Of a DNA stretch of 64,000 nt, positions 47,620-59,818 are shown piece after piece. The position numbers were made by a program, and so were the translations under genes. Below the pieces are notes generated by a model, which worked only from the letters and a program-made list of their open reading frames with translations, had not been told where the DNA came from and did no database searches. The stretch lies in contig NC_092225.1 of assembly GCF_036320965.1 (NCBI RefSeq), positions 56,978,424-57,042,423 of the forward strand, in the 5' to 3' direction. Numbering within the stretch: position 1 is the first letter of the stretch; every line of letters begins with the position of its first letter. Source of the DNA: Panulirus ornatus. Its lineage: Eukaryota; Arthropoda; Malacostraca; Decapoda; Palinuridae.

Positions 47620-49558
47620 TGATTAGCTAGCTCTTTCACTGCTACTGTAGCAGTGGGGTCTATGACTCTATAGCACATCCCTCGACCTTGATACAGTCTT
47701 AAGAAAGGGAGGGAAGTCGAGAAATGGTCATAGATATGATTGAAAGATGGAGATGGTGGAGGAGGAGCGAGTACAGGTAAGGATCCAGGTGGAGTGTACC
47801 CCATCTGGTATCATTGTCCTTGACCTTCACCTATTTGCCACCCAGGTCTCAGCGCCTGCCAACACCTCACTCCCACAGCCACGTCACTTCTGCAATGATT
47901 ACGAAATTCTCACGTTCATCCGTCCCTTCACTGATGCTCTTAACTACTAGCTACTTAAACCCGGGTATCTGAAATTCAGCTGTCTTGTCCAAGTAACAGA
48001 GAGACATATTCACAGTGGGCCTGACTTGGCAAATGCTCGAGCGTGGCGCTTTGATGGCCAATTTAACTTTTGTTCTAACTCTATGTGGCAGTCTCTCTGA
48101 TGACAGCCCTCCTCCTGTCCGTCTCTCGTTATCAATGACTACTGCTCTTTCTGCTGACAAGTGTAGTTGTGGCGACTACCACCTTCCTTTGTCCCGTTCT
48201 TGGCTATGATTCAGTACGAGTCTCAAGTGTAAGGCTGACAAGAAGATCAATATCCTCACAGACGATGAAAACTACGAGGCAAAAAGCCTGGGATGATAAC
48301 ATTTTGCATTGATAGTACTTAGGATTCTCGTTCTGGTTTCTCTTACGAATAAACTCTTGAAGTTTATTCAGGTCTGCGTCCGATATTGTTGGTTCTAGCT
48401 CCAGTGTGAGGATAGTAAGAGGATTTCAGTCGAAGTAAAACATTTACGATTTTAAATTTCTAAAAATTCTTCATTTTGCGTCTTGTTTCTTTGCGAAATA
48501 TATTTCCCCTCTATTCTATTCCACCCTTTTTGCATATTCACAAAACATTATAGCTTTCCTCTCATTCTCTCTCCCTCCATTCTTTTGCACTGTACAATTC
48601 CCATCCCACAATACATCGTACTTGCTAACTCCTCTCCCTTCGTGTATCCTCCCCTCCAGGCTCCACAACCTGTCACACATACCTTTCCTCACGTGATCCC
48701 CTGGGACCTGCCCGGTATACCCCATGGCAGCCTTCACTATCCACAACACCGTCATATCTATCCCTTCCCCCTTGCCGCCTTCCTCCATCTCCCTCAAACC
48801 ACTCAACCCGTCTCTCAAAACTCCCTTACACGTGATCCAAGTGTTAGGGGATGACTGGTGGTGCTCCGTTTAGTGGTACCAGTGTTTATCTATTGCCGCC
48901 CAGCACAGCACAGCACCTCTAGGCCACTGCCCCTCCTACATCCACCCCTAACCTCCCAACTCTGGTGTTAGTAACTGGAGACCGCATCTGGCTCCTTCAT
49001 GTCTGTCCGGCGCGAAATATACGAGGTACAAAAATTCTTTTACCTGCGGGTACCAAGCATGTGTGTGTCTGCATCCTCTACTTAACAGGTTTGTTGTATC
49101 TTTTAAGAAACGCATGAAATCAGAAATCACCGCTGGTTCCACGTGTTTTGAACGAGACAAGCGAGCATAACGGTCCTGAATGAAGAGGACTCGCCGGTGA
49201 AATATGAAAATTATGACTTTTGAGAATGAATCGTACGTGGAATTAAGCAAGTTATAGACTAAATCTTGTTATTGTAACAGAAAAGAAAAATCTGTACTTG
49301 CATTTCATTCCTGAAACTGTAATATTTTCTTCCCCGAAGCAGAGCATCATATCACAGATCCCGGGTGGTGTATACGAAGGAAGAAAAAAAACGCCAGATA
49401 ATGATATATAAAGAACATTATACCGAAAGCATATTTTGCCTACAATTTTCCTGGATTCAGTGGGAGATATATTGATCAAAGACCCTACATTAATAAGCAC
49501 ATATCTGGGACTACTGAACTCAGTTTACAGAGGCACAAAATTAACATAATAATTATAT
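47615..49558. other. Unassigned unique sequence
   Basis: A CAG/GTAAGG donor-like site at 47776 follows a short open frame, but no matching acceptor or family is identified. Nothing else is seen. Confidence 0.35.
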
Positions 49559-50947
49559 ATGAACCGAACTTTAAGTAAACACAAAGCCTTAATTATGCTT
49601 ACTCCCCTGGCATTACGAGTTCTGTACACTTGCTGTGATGGCAAATATGAGAGAGAGGAAAGTGTGACAAGTGAGGATAGTGTGACAGGCGTGGATAGTG
49701 TGACAAGTGTGGATAGTTTCATGACTGAGGATAGTGTGACAAGTGTGGATAGTGTGACAAGCGTGGATAGTTTCACGACTGAGGATAGTGTGACAAGTGT
49801 GGATAGTGTGGCAAACGTGGATAATGTTACAAGTGTGGATAGTGGGACAAGTGTGGATAGTGTGACAAGTGTGGATAGTTTGACAAGCGAGGATAGTTTG
49901 ACAAGTGTGGATAGTGTGGCAAACGTGGATAATGTGACAAGTGAGGATAGTGCAACAAGCGTGGATAGTTTGACAAGTGTGGATAGTGTCACAAGTGATG
50001 ATAATGTGACAAGTGAGGATAGTGTGACAAACGTGGATAATGTGACAAGTGAGGATAGTGTGATAATCGTGGATAGTTTGACAAGTGAGGATAGTTTGAC
50101 AAGTGTGGATAGTGTGACAAGGGAGGATAGTGTGACAAGGGAGGATAGTGTGACAAGTGAGGATAGTGTGACAAGTGAGGATAGTGTGACAAGTGTGGAT
50201 AGTGTGACAAGTGTGGATCGCGTGACAAGTGTGGATAGTATGACAAGTGAGGATAGTGTGACAAGTGTGGATAGCGTGACAAGTGTGGATAGTTCGACAA
50301 GTGAGGATAGTGTGACAAGTGTAGATAATGTGAAAAGCATGGATAGTGTGACAAGTGTGGATAGTGTGAAAAGCGTGGATAGTGTGACAAGTGTGGATAG
50401 TGTGACAAGTGTGGACAGTGTGACAAGTGAGGATAGTGTGACAAGTGAGGATAGTGTGACAAGTGAGGATCGCGTAACAAGTGAGGATAGTATGACAAGT
50501 GAGGATAGTGTGACAAGTGAGGATATTGTGAAAAGCGTGGATAGTGTGACAAGTGTGGATAGTGTGACAAGTGAGGATAGTGTGACAAATGGTGATAGTG
50601 TGACAGGTGTGGATAGTGTGACAAGTGTAGATAGTGTGACAAGTGTGGACAGTGTGAAAAGCGTGGATAGTGTGACAAGCGTGGGTAGTGTGACAAGTGT
50701 GGATAGTGTGACAAGTGTGGACAGTGTGAAAAGCGTGGATAGTGTGACAAGCATGGGTAGTGTGACAAGTGTGGATAGTGTGACAAGTGTGGACAGTGTG
50801 ACAAGTGATGACAGTGTGATAAATGAGGATAGTGTGATAAGTGAGGATCGCGTGACAAGTGTGATGTTTACACAGGTGGCCTCGTCGTTGATGCAGTCGC
50901 CTCTGGGTCTAAACATGAAGGGTGAGATCCGTGAGGAATTTCTATAA
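49559..50947 (+). CDS. 462-codon frame: signal-peptide-like start and acidic Ser/Thr/Asp hexapeptide repeats (doubtful)
   Basis: ATG at 49559 opens a frame to TAA at 50945-50947. Residues 1-9 are basic (MNRTLSKHK), followed by a hydrophobic stretch ALIMLTPLALRVLY and CCDG, like a signal peptide. About residues 34-435 are hexapeptides of the form S-V-T-S-(V/E)-D. The tail is non-repetitive (MFTQVASSLMQSPLGLNMKG). If real, it would be a secreted, highly acidic, Ser/Thr-rich low-complexity protein. Against it: the start context is weak, a 507-codon frame is open on the opposite strand, and an 18-bp repeat without stops would give this by chance. No intron, TATA box or poly(A) signal supports it. 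Confidence 0.25.
   Translation: MNRTLSKHKALIMLTPLALRVLYTCCDGKYEREESVTSEDSVTGVDSVTSVDSFMTEDSVTSVDSVTSVDSFTTEDSVTSVDSVANVDNVTSVDSGTSVDSVTSVDSLTSEDSLTSVDSVANVDNVTSEDSATSVDSLTSVDSVTSDDNVTSEDSVTNVDNVTSEDSVIIVDSLTSEDSLTSVDSVTREDSVTREDSVTSEDSVTSEDSVTSVDSVTSVDRVTSVDSMTSEDSVTSVDSVTSVDSSTSEDSVTSVDNVKSMDSVTSVDSVKSVDSVTSVDSVTSVDSVTSEDSVTSEDSVTSEDRVTSEDSMTSEDSVTSEDIVKSVDSVTSVDSVTSEDSVTNGDSVTGVDSVTSVDSVTSVDSVKSVDSVTSVGSVTSVDSVTSVDSVKSVDSVTSMGSVTSVDSVTSVDSVTSDDSVINEDSVISEDRVTSVMFTQVASSLMQSPLGLNMKGEIREEFL
49656..50870. repeat. 18-bp minisatellite, about 67 copies
   Basis: The unit is AGTGTGACAAGTGTGGAT. Variation is by substitution only (GTG/GAG in the fifth codon, CGTGG for TGTGG, AAAAGC for ACAAGT); I found no length change across 1.2 kb. 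Clusters of identical variant units suggest block duplications. Confidence 0.97.
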
Positions 50948-52207
50948 GAAGACCAGACATCATGTAGAAAGGAGTGGCATTTACTTGTTGCTGTGTTGAT
51001 CCGGGGCACAGCGTTATCTTGCCGTGGCTCGCACGCAATACTGATCATATGCTTCGACTGTCATCTGACATTTTGAAACGGTTCATGGAAACGTGAAAAC
51101 CATTTATAAACCAGTAAGCAACGCATGAGTCAGGGTAACATTTAACAACGAAATATATCTACATCAGAAAGGTCACCCATCTGTTCCTATGGTCTTGAAT
51201 AACTTAGCGTATTGGGAACACCAAGATGTGGGAGCACATCATTGAAACGTGGTCAATATACATCCTTCATTCATGGTTATAAACATCTTTACCACGGCGG
51301 AAGTATACCACTAACTCATAGGACCAGCATCACGAAAACAGAACAAATAGTACCATGAACAGTGTGAACAAACACGGTGAAAGTATCACCAAAATACAAT
51401 GAATACGTAGCCAATGTGAGGTGTTGACATCAACAAGACAGACGATATCACCAGCGTACTGACCCCCGACACCAACAGATATTGAACAATATCATCCACA
51501 GATGCTGAACATGATCACCACCACTGCCTACAAATAACCACAGACAGAGTCGACGTATCAGCAACACAAAAACATTACGACAGTAAACATATCGTAGAAT
51601 GAAAGCCCGTGCCAGCAACACAGTGTGACCCCCTGACATCAAAACTATGAAGACGCCGTAAACACAACACCGTTCCTCATTCACATACAATGATCACACG
51701 GCGAACACGCCACTAAAACAAGTTCCCCCTCACCCTTATGACAATGGACATCCTCATCACACACACACACATAGTAAGTGTACTACCATCATCCCTGAGT
51801 GATGGCCACGCTATTACATGTATACCAACGCCGCTCCTCCCATTTCCTACCCTGGCTGCTGCCAAAAACACCCTAAAGAATACGTTGACCTTTGACCTCC
51901 GAGAGTTGTTAACTACAGCTCCGCCGACTCTGAGGGGTTGAAATTGAATCACTAATCATATTTTGGCTAGTGGTGGTCCGCTGTGCTTTTGTGAAGTTCC
52001 CGGCAACAATGGGGCTCCACAGCTTCTTGTGAAGACATTCTTCTCTGTAGCCTCATTGTTGGAGTGTAGTTATGTATCCTTGTTCTATAGAGAAGCAGAG
52101 TCGTGGAAGGGAGTGCGAGTGTGTGGAGTCATACGAGCCGCGAAATGCGGAAAGAGAGAGCGGCGGCAGAGGAGCGGTTTTGTCTGGGAAAGGACGCTGT
52201 GGGCATG

Positions 52208-52209
<2 letters not shown>
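50948..52209. other. Unassigned sequence, AC-rich at 51300-51720
   Basis: ATCACCA/AACAC-like words recur irregularly at 51300-51720 and might be a very old repeat. Nothing else is seen. Confidence 0.35.

Positions 52210-52292
<83 letters not shown>
52210..52292. repeat. (GA)n microsatellite
   Basis: A pure GA tract of about 83 bp, the longest GA tract here. Confidence 0.98.
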
Positions 52293-52296
<4 letters not shown>

Positions 52297-53493
52297 TTGG
52301 CAAGGGACGTGGAGAGAGAGATAACCGGAGGGTTAGAAGTAGAGAGCAGACAGCACTGAGAAGATATTCAGGGGGACACGGTTGAGGGACACATCACTGT
52401 TTTCCCATCGCACACAACTGGACCGAGTGGCAGGCACCTGAGTGTTGACAACGACTGACAATTACCCGCTTCCACAGGAGACACATCTAAAGTCTTTGTG
52501 TCACACGAAAACATGTTACTGTAGAGAATCTTCAAGATGGGATATTAACAGACCATCAATAAAAAGCTACAAGTACACACTGATCAAATAGGATCTTTGA
52601 CGTGGATCTGGCCACGTACATGTCTATGAAAGCGTCCCTTCCACCGACCCACAGTAGTGGGAAAGATGCCAAACTTGGACAAAAATGCCAAAAAGAAGAA
52701 AAGTCAGTAAAGCCGACTGGAAATCCGAGAGAAGGTTCCTGACGTTTACAAAGGGAAATTAATCAGGGGTGAGAGAATGAATCCCAGAGGAAAGGTCGAG
52801 GGTAAAAAATGTCTGGAAAAACGAGAGTAAGTGTAACAAAGCCCTAGCTGAGAGGGTGTTGCTGACCAAGATTCGCCAGTGATTCGCGAGTCGTGAGAGG
52901 ACTGCGACGTGCTGTCGTAGGAGAAAGTAATGCGCAACACAAGGCGGTGCAGCTCGCTGTCTCCCCCAGCTGGAGCAAAACGCTATAACGTTGCTGATGG
53001 CTCTATTAGGGAAAGATTTTGCCACTGGTTGGGCTCTAGAGTTAGGAGAACTAAGCTCTAACTCAGGGGTTTGCCTAGATCGAGTCTGAGGAGGGATGTG
53101 TTACCTGAAAAATCTGCTAACATTCTGTCAAGTGGAAAATCTTCAGCATAAGACATTTAATTGTGTACCAATTTCAAGCTAAGCCATGACTGTGATATCT
53201 TTTCTTTTTTAACACTGACGAGGAAGCACGGTGAAAGAATTTCTGAAGCCCGTGTTCGAGAAGTGAAGATATACGAGGGATGGACAAAAAAAAAAAGATA
53301 TATACGTCTCTAGCTAGGCTCATGGATATCCTGCGAATCATAAAGGGGAGGAATTTCATCTGAGAGACTGGATGGATGCTGGCTGTAAATCATGAAGTTA
53401 TTGGTTGAAAAGGATGTGGGAGGAAGCTGTGTGGCTGGGTGGTGAGGGAGGCCCCACACTGCTGCTGCTGAAGACATCCGCCAAGGACCAGGA
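52293..53493. other. Unassigned unique sequence
   Basis: Nothing recognised. Confidence 0.4.
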
Positions 53494-53563
53494 GGATTGG
53501 ATTGGAATATAGAATCTAGACTTATAAGCCAAGCACTGGAGCATCTAAGGCTGTTCAGTGCTC
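53494..53563 (+). repeat. Short dispersed repeat resembling a widespread decapod element
   Basis: The words GGATTGGAATATAGAATCTA, AAGCCAAGCACTGGA and CTGTTCAGTGCTC resemble a short interspersed repeat I recall as abundant in shrimp and crab sequences. This is from memory, not from a search. It is one of the few taxonomic hints in the window. Confidence 0.5.
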
Positions 53564-54476
53564 TTAATACAGATAAGAATATTCTATATTAGGAATTCAT
53601 TTTAGCCATACCAAAAGGGGTTCCTCCCCTGGCTCAAACAAATGACTAGTTCCAGTTCTGATCGACGAAGGGAAGAAGGAAAAGTATAGGAGGAGAGGCA
53701 CTAGCCCACATGTGTTGGTGTGAGAGCTCAAGCTTGACCTTTGGTTAAACCCACGTACCAAGGAAAGGAAAATCCACGCTGCCATAGCTCAAGCCATCAC
53801 TGCTCCACACACAAACTTCACCACCACCACCACCACCTGCAGCGTTGAGGTCCATGTAGATCGGAGGGAGAGAGATCAGGAGGGTGTTGGTTCATGGAGG
53901 AACGAACGCATATGGCTCAGAGTTAAAGACACAAGGTAAAGCTTTGGGAAATGTGACATAAGGTCTCGGGAAAATATCGAGCTGTCGTGGAAGAGGAGAA
54001 ACATATGCCGGAGTAGAGTGAAAAGGATGTCGAGTCCAGTGTGTGACAATCTGGGTTTCATTACAAACATGAACATAAGGTTTTGGTGTGGGAAATGAAC
54101 GATTTAGTAACAGAATCAGCTCAGGTGAAACGCACGAGTGTTGTCATCTACTGTCTGGGGAAGAGGGGGCTGAGGCTTCTACAGTGACTACATGTCTACA
54201 GGATATCAATGTCCTCGTTTTTTTCCCCAAGCAGGTTTGATTATTCTCATTCCTTTCGGTGTCTATACCCTCTTCTTCTATCCACATTTGACGTTTATGA
54301 CCATCATCTGCTTCACCCTATGCTCTGATTCTTCGTGTCTTCTTTTTTCGTTATTCTTCCTCCATCTCTCCTTCCCTGATACACTTCGGTAATTCAGGGT
54401 AACTTCGTATATTCAGCTCGTAGGCTAAGCCATCAGACTCACTCGTGTCACAGTCGTGCTCAAGGGCCTTACTGTT
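53564..54476. other. Unassigned sequence
   Basis: A short (CAC)n lies at 53819-53838; nothing else is recognised. Confidence 0.4.
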
Positions 54477-54610
54477 GTTCTCAGGGGTCGTGACTTCGTG
54501 CTCAGGGGTGATGACCTCGTGCTCAGGGGTCGTGACCTCGTGCTCAGGGGTCATGACCTCGTGCTCAGGGGGTCATGACCTCGTGCTCAGGGGTCGTGAC
54601 CTCGTGCTCT
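54477..54610. repeat. 21-bp minisatellite with palindromic core, about 6 copies
   Basis: The unit is CTCAGGGGTCGTGACCTCGTG; in two units the centre is GGTCATGACC, a perfect palindrome, and others have GGTCGTGACC or GGTGATGACC. Confidence 0.92.
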
Positions 54611-54867
54611 AGGCTGGCACCATCGTGCTGAATGATCTTTACCGCCGTTCTTAAGGGCTGTGCAGTCTGGTTCAAAGAATTTAAGGACAAGAAAGTCGAG
54701 AGAGAAATGATTTCTTCAGTTATTCCACTACTATCACAAGTGCCGTGCGAGCCTCTGGTCATAGTAGTTATATCCACTGCTTCTTCTTCGACATGATCGC
54801 CACCAACAGGTCTTCTTTGTTTACCTTGAGCTTCCGTCACCCTCTTGGTCTCCCACCATAATCATCC

Positions 54868-54871
<4 letters not shown>

Positions 54872-54922
<51 letters not shown>
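54872..54922. repeat. (AC)n microsatellite
   Basis: A pure AC tract of about 51 bp. Confidence 0.98.
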
Positions 54923-54926
<4 letters not shown>

Positions 54927-55517
54927 CGTCTCTGGAGCTCTAGCATAGAACCTTTTAAGGTTCTTAAGAGTTAATATTTCGTACCCCCTAGACTAGCCGA
55001 TATACCACAGCTTTATTCTAACAATTTTCTTCTTATCTATGCTCAACGTTCACACAGGAGGCAGTTCTGTTATACACCTGGACAGTTAACTTTTTCACTG
55101 CTGTTCGGCTGCTGTGTTTAGGTCCTATAAACCTCTGTATTAAAAGAAAATGATGCTGTGTACAAAGCCTTTGCGATGTCCTCTGGCGAACGTGACCATT
55201 AGCTGATTGGCCATTAATCGCGTACAATGATCTGACCCTTAATGATCAGGTCACAGGCCATCCAGGACGGGTCAAAGGCATCTTCAGTCCGTTTCGGTTG
55301 AAAAATGTTCACCGTCATTAAGTTATGAAGAAGAAAACGAAAACGAACAAGAGACAAAGAGAAACAATATGCCTCCCTCCATGAAATGCTGGATCTATAA
55401 TATTCTAACAAAAGGATGTTAAAGAATATTAGCAAAATGTGCGAGACTCATGGGCTAATTGTTAATTGCTTTGTTCCCAAGAGTAATGTAATTATTCCCT
55501 TGTTATCCTGCACACTT
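54923..55517. other. Unassigned sequence
   Basis: Nothing recognised. Confidence 0.4.
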
Positions 55518-55840
55518 ATACATGACGCTCCAACACACATGACGCTCCAACACACATGACGCACCAACACACATGACGCTCCAACACACATGACGCTCCA
55601 ACACACATGACGCTCCAACACACATGACGCTACAACAGACATGACGCTACAACACACATGACGCTCCAACACATATGACGCTACAACACACATGACGCTC
55701 CAACACACATGACGCTCCAACACACATGACGCTCCAACACACATGACGCTCCAACACACATGACGCTACAACAGACATGACGCTCCAACACACATGACGC
55801 TCCAACACACATGACGCTCCAACACACATGACGCTCCACC
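55518..55840. repeat. 17-bp minisatellite, about 19 copies
   Basis: The unit is CATGACGCTCCAACACA, nearly uniform, with GCTACAACA, ACAGACATG and GCACCAACA variants. The two Cys/Val/Ser minus frames are artefacts. Confidence 0.97.
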
Positions 55841-56424
55841 ACGCTACACTACATCTGAGTGTGTCATCCTCTATCATTCTAGATGACACCATAATGTACG
55901 ACACAGTTTTATCGACACTGGAGATTCATGATACCCTTGCCAGCAGATAAGAGCCAAATTCACCTACTGGGCACTCAAAAATAATGCTATTTGATGGAGA
56001 CATCAAATCCTCTGATTAAATGATCGAAAAATTAAAATCAAGGAAGAAAATGACAAATCATAACACGAAACACATATATCAAAGGTTTTGAACTGAAGGA
56101 TAGACAGATGAAGTTCACCTTTTGTACAAGAAAATAAAAAAGAAGAGACGAATCTGCCACAAGAATGGGTTTAGTGTTGTCATCTTGGAAAACAAGAGAA
56201 ACAAAATGAATGACCGACCTCACTGTGTACAACAACATTCATGCCCTCGCTACAGGAATAGGGTCGTGGGTCGAAATTAACCGCTGAGCTACATATAGTC
56301 CAGTGGTTCCTCACCGCAACCTTCCTCCACTAAATCCACTGAATCACAGGGACGGACCATGAGCTTTGAGCCTGCACTCGTTAGAACACAGAGGAGGGAG
56401 ATATATCATACTGTACACTGACCC
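55841..56424. other. Unassigned sequence with a possible antisense tRNA-like word
   Basis: The reverse complement near 56260-56290 reads TAGCTCAGCGG, a perfect A box, but I could not find a convincing B box. Nothing else is recognised. Confidence 0.3.
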
Positions 56425-57090
56425 TCCTCTACTCCATCTCACCACCGACCTACTCCATCATACTACACATCACCCCCTCTACTACTCCATCATACTACAC
56501 ATCACCCCCTCTACTACTCCATCATACTACACACCACCCCCTCTACCACTCCATCATACTACACACCACCCCCACTACCACCCCATCATACTATAGACCA
56601 CCCCCTCTACCACTCCATCATACTACACACCACACCCTCTACAACTCCATCATACGACACACCACCCCCTCTACCACTCCATCATACTACACACCACTTC
56701 CTCTGCAACTCCATCACACTACACACCACTTCCTCTGCAACTCCATCATACTACACACCACCCCCTCTACCACTCCATCATACTACACACCACCCCCTCT
56801 ACCACTCCATCATACTACACACCACTCCCTCTACCACCATCATACTACACACCACACCCTCTACCACTCCATCATACTACACACACCCTCTACTCCATCA
56901 TACTACACACCACACCCTCTACCATTCCATCATACTACACACCACTCCATCATACTATAGACCACACCCTCTACCACTCCATCATACTATAGACCAACCC
57001 CTCTACCACTTCATCATACTATAGACCACACCCTCTACCACTCCCTTAAGCTATACACCACACCCTCTACCACTCCATCATACCACATAA
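56425..57090. repeat. 32-bp minisatellite, about 20 copies, degenerate
   Basis: The unit contains ACTCCATCATACTACACACC followed by ACCCCCTCTACC. Copies vary by deletions (56880, 56940) and substitutions, with decay to the right. Confidence 0.93.
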
Positions 57091-57764
57091 CTACCCCAAC
57101 ACACCCTGCACCATCCCACAATACCCATTCGCTTCTCCAGCCCGCCATCCACGGCCGTAACGCAACCTCCACGAGCTTTAATCACACCATTCCCTCCCAC
57201 CAAGCGCACCGTGCATCACTCCATATACTGCTGCTGGCAACCGTTCCTCCGCACTATCAGACCACACAACACCCCTGTGCAACCTCCACTCCTCTAACCA
57301 CACCAACAATCACGGTGAACACGTTTTATACCACTCTACTACACTGTCCTCTACTCATTTGTTACCCCGACACTCACTCCCTTCACTACACTATCAGGTC
57401 ATGTACCATTCCAAAGCCTCTTACGCTACAATCAACACATCGTCCACTACCCATACAGACCTCCCAGTACTTTCTCACACGCTACTCGTCATTCTTCCAA
57501 GTAGGAGAGACTCTATGCTCCTTGAGTGTGACCCATGTGTAGCTGCTGGCGTGCCAAACACAGAACTGTAAAAACTGGCCTATGCCAATGTCAACCGCAA
57601 GAGTAGCAAGAAGTGCTGGTAAATGACGTAGGTTCTGATACAAAGCTCTTAATATCACGACGGTTATCTTCGGTCTTGTTGTTTAGTAATGATTACCCCA
57701 TCCCCACACAACCCCACCCCAGCAACGAACAGTAATAATACAGAGAACTTTATTCATGTTACCT
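57091..57764. other. Unassigned CA/C-rich sequence
   Basis: Compositionally similar to the array on the left (C/A/T-rich plus strand) but without visible periodicity. Confidence 0.4.
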
Positions 57765-58866
57765 TTATTAATGCCCCTCACCCATCTAAATAAAAACTTG
57801 TCATATCCCCTCTAGCCCTCCACCTTTTGAGTGTAAATTCAATCTCTCTAACCTTTCTTCATAAGTATGGTTTCTAATTCCATTGATCATTTTCGTTATT
57901 CGCCTTTGTACTCTCTTTCTCTAAACAATCTATATCAACTGCATGGTATTGAGCCTAAAACTGTACGGCATAATCCAACTGTGATCTCACCAACGCAAGA
58001 TAAAGTTGCAATAATACTCTAGAAGTTTTACTGCTGACAATCCTATTTATGAATCCTAACATCCGATTAGCCTTATTACACACTTTAATACATTGTTGCC
58101 GCGGCTTCACATCCTTGCTCTTCAGTACCCCTAAATGTCTTTCGCATTCTGTTTTACCCATAGTAATATTGTCCAGTTTGTAATCAGTGTTCCAGTCTTT
58201 ACCCACACAAAGTGTTGTACATCTATCTGTGTTGAATTCCATTTTCCATGTAACCGTCCATTCTGATAATCTATCTAAGTCCCTCTGCAAATTCGCTGAA
58301 TTTTCATCAATTACGGCCCCAATTTTTGTATCATCAGCCAACTTACTTAAGTCGCTAGTTATTCCCGTCACCAAATCGTTAATATATATATCAAAACAAA
58401 AGCGGTCCAAGGATTGATCCCTGAGGAACACCACAGGCTACAATGCTCCAGTCCGATGTAACGCCGTTGATGCAGACCCTCTGTTTTCTGTCGGTGAGTC
58501 ACGCCCTAATCCAATTAAATACACAACCCTCGATGCCGTGTGCCGCTATTTTTCTAATCAGACGCTCATGAGGTACTCTGTCAAAAGCCTTACTTAAGTC
58601 TAAGTATACAACATCATATCTCTTACCCTGATCAACGGTTTCAAATACTTTATTAAAGGAGGAGAGAAGGTTACTGAGACATGACCTCTCTTTTGTAAAC
58701 CCATGTTGAGAATTCCTAATGAGATCATGATTCTCCAAGTGTTCCCGTATTTTGTCCGCTATATTTGATTCGAGAAATTTCCCCGCAAAAGATGTCAAGC
58801 TGATAGGACGAGGATTTGAGGCAATGGATCTATCCCCTTTCTTGAAGATGGGAACGACATCAGGTC
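57765..58866 (-). pseudogene. CR1/Jockey-type non-LTR reverse transcriptase, broken
   Basis: Minus-strand blocks in order: DVVPIFKKGDRS (58874-58840), PISLTSFAGKFLES, NSQHGFTKERSCLSNLLSSF, VVYLDLSKAFDRVPHERLIR (catalytic Asp), HGIEGCVFNWIRA, then after an in-frame [15 protein letters not shown] and [14 protein letters not shown], a one-base frameshift, IYINDLVTGI, and LADDTKIGAV, which replaces the usual FADD with LADD. The thumb follows (ERHLGVL, LYLALVRSQLDYAVQF). After a stop, the C-terminal RAR(G)DM block is near 57800. At least one stop and two frameshifts make it dead. It is 5'-truncated at about 58866 against SINE sequence. It is a different lineage from the LINE family at 9.6-24 kb. 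Confidence 0.9.
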
Positions 58867-58965
58867 TGAGCAAGGTACCTATCTCATCGACCAACCCCAA
58901 AGGGTGGATGAAGAGCTGGGATGACTGTGGACCGAGTGCTGCATACGTGTGAGGTATTCTTAACC
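58867..58965 (-). mobile_element. tRNA-derived SINE body and 3' end fragment
   Basis: The plus-strand words CTGAGCAAGGTACCTATCTC, ATCGACCAACCCCAAAGGG and GACTGTGGACCGAGTGC match the antisense SINE at 41345-41505. Its 3' end abuts the truncated 5' end of the CR1-type pseudogene. Confidence 0.75.
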
Positions 58966-59067
58966 CATCAGTTACATTCAGCTGCGCTCTTGTGCGCAAA
59001 TGAAACTTCGCTCTCTGAAACGTGTAATTTAATATGGAGCTGTCCTGTAACTTTTGGCCACTCATGT

Positions 59068-59070
<3 letters not shown>

Positions 59071-59145
<75 letters not shown>
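59071..59145. repeat. (AT)n, left flank of a SINE
   Basis: A pure AT tract of about 75 bp a few bases before the SINE-like start. Confidence 0.97.
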
Positions 59146-59146
<1 letters not shown>

Positions 59147-59150
59147 ATAT

Positions 59151-59378
59151 CATCCCTGGGGATAGGGGAGAAAGAATACTTCCCACGTATTCCCTGCGTG
59201 TCGTAGAAGGCGACTAAAAGGGAAGGGAGCGGGGGGCTGGAAATCCTCCCCTCTCGTTTTTTTTTTTAATTTTCCAAAAGAAGGAACAGAGAAGGGGGCC
59301 AGGTGAGGATATTCCCTCAAAGGCCCAGTCCTCTGTTCTTAACGCTACCTCGCTATCGCGGGAAATGGCGAATAGTAT

Positions 59379-59396
<18 letters not shown>
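59151..59396 (+). mobile_element. SINE-like element, full-length, AT-flanked copy
   Basis: About 246 bp, very similar to 23684-23928: ATCCCTGGGGATAGGGGAGA at the start, T-run near 59260, ACGCTACCTCGCTATCGCGG and GAAATGGCGAATAGTATG at the 3' end, then about 19 A. AT repeats lie on both sides. Confidence 0.88.

Positions 59397-59473
<77 letters not shown>
59397..59473. repeat. (AT)n, right flank of the SINE
   Basis: A pure AT tract of about 75 bp after the SINE poly(A). Confidence 0.97.
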
Positions 59474-59475
<2 letters not shown>

Positions 59476-59769
59476 CTTCCTTACCTCGCCTTTAATGTAA
59501 CCTCTCCGTAACTGCACATTCTTCATGAGTCGTGTGTATTCCTTTACGATACGTCTCCCTTGATAAACAACGATCTATGTGTGTCCTCCCCCACTTATAT
59601 ACAAGGTTGACAGATTCGCATGTGTTCGGCTGACACTCGAGGGTGGGGAAAATGTCTTTTTCTCTGAATATTCAGCCTAGGCTTTGGAGGTGGAAATAAT
59701 GACCGACGTAAATACATAAATGGCAAATTAGACCAGATTACTGCTGCTCGTGGGAAATTGTGAGACCTC

Positions 59770-59818
<49 letters not shown>

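Noticed and set aside
49525..51048. 507-codon minus-strand frame with TLSTLV repeats, resembling a beta-solenoid
   Set aside because: The 18-bp unit has no stop in any minus frame, so the length is expected; a second minus frame is also open.
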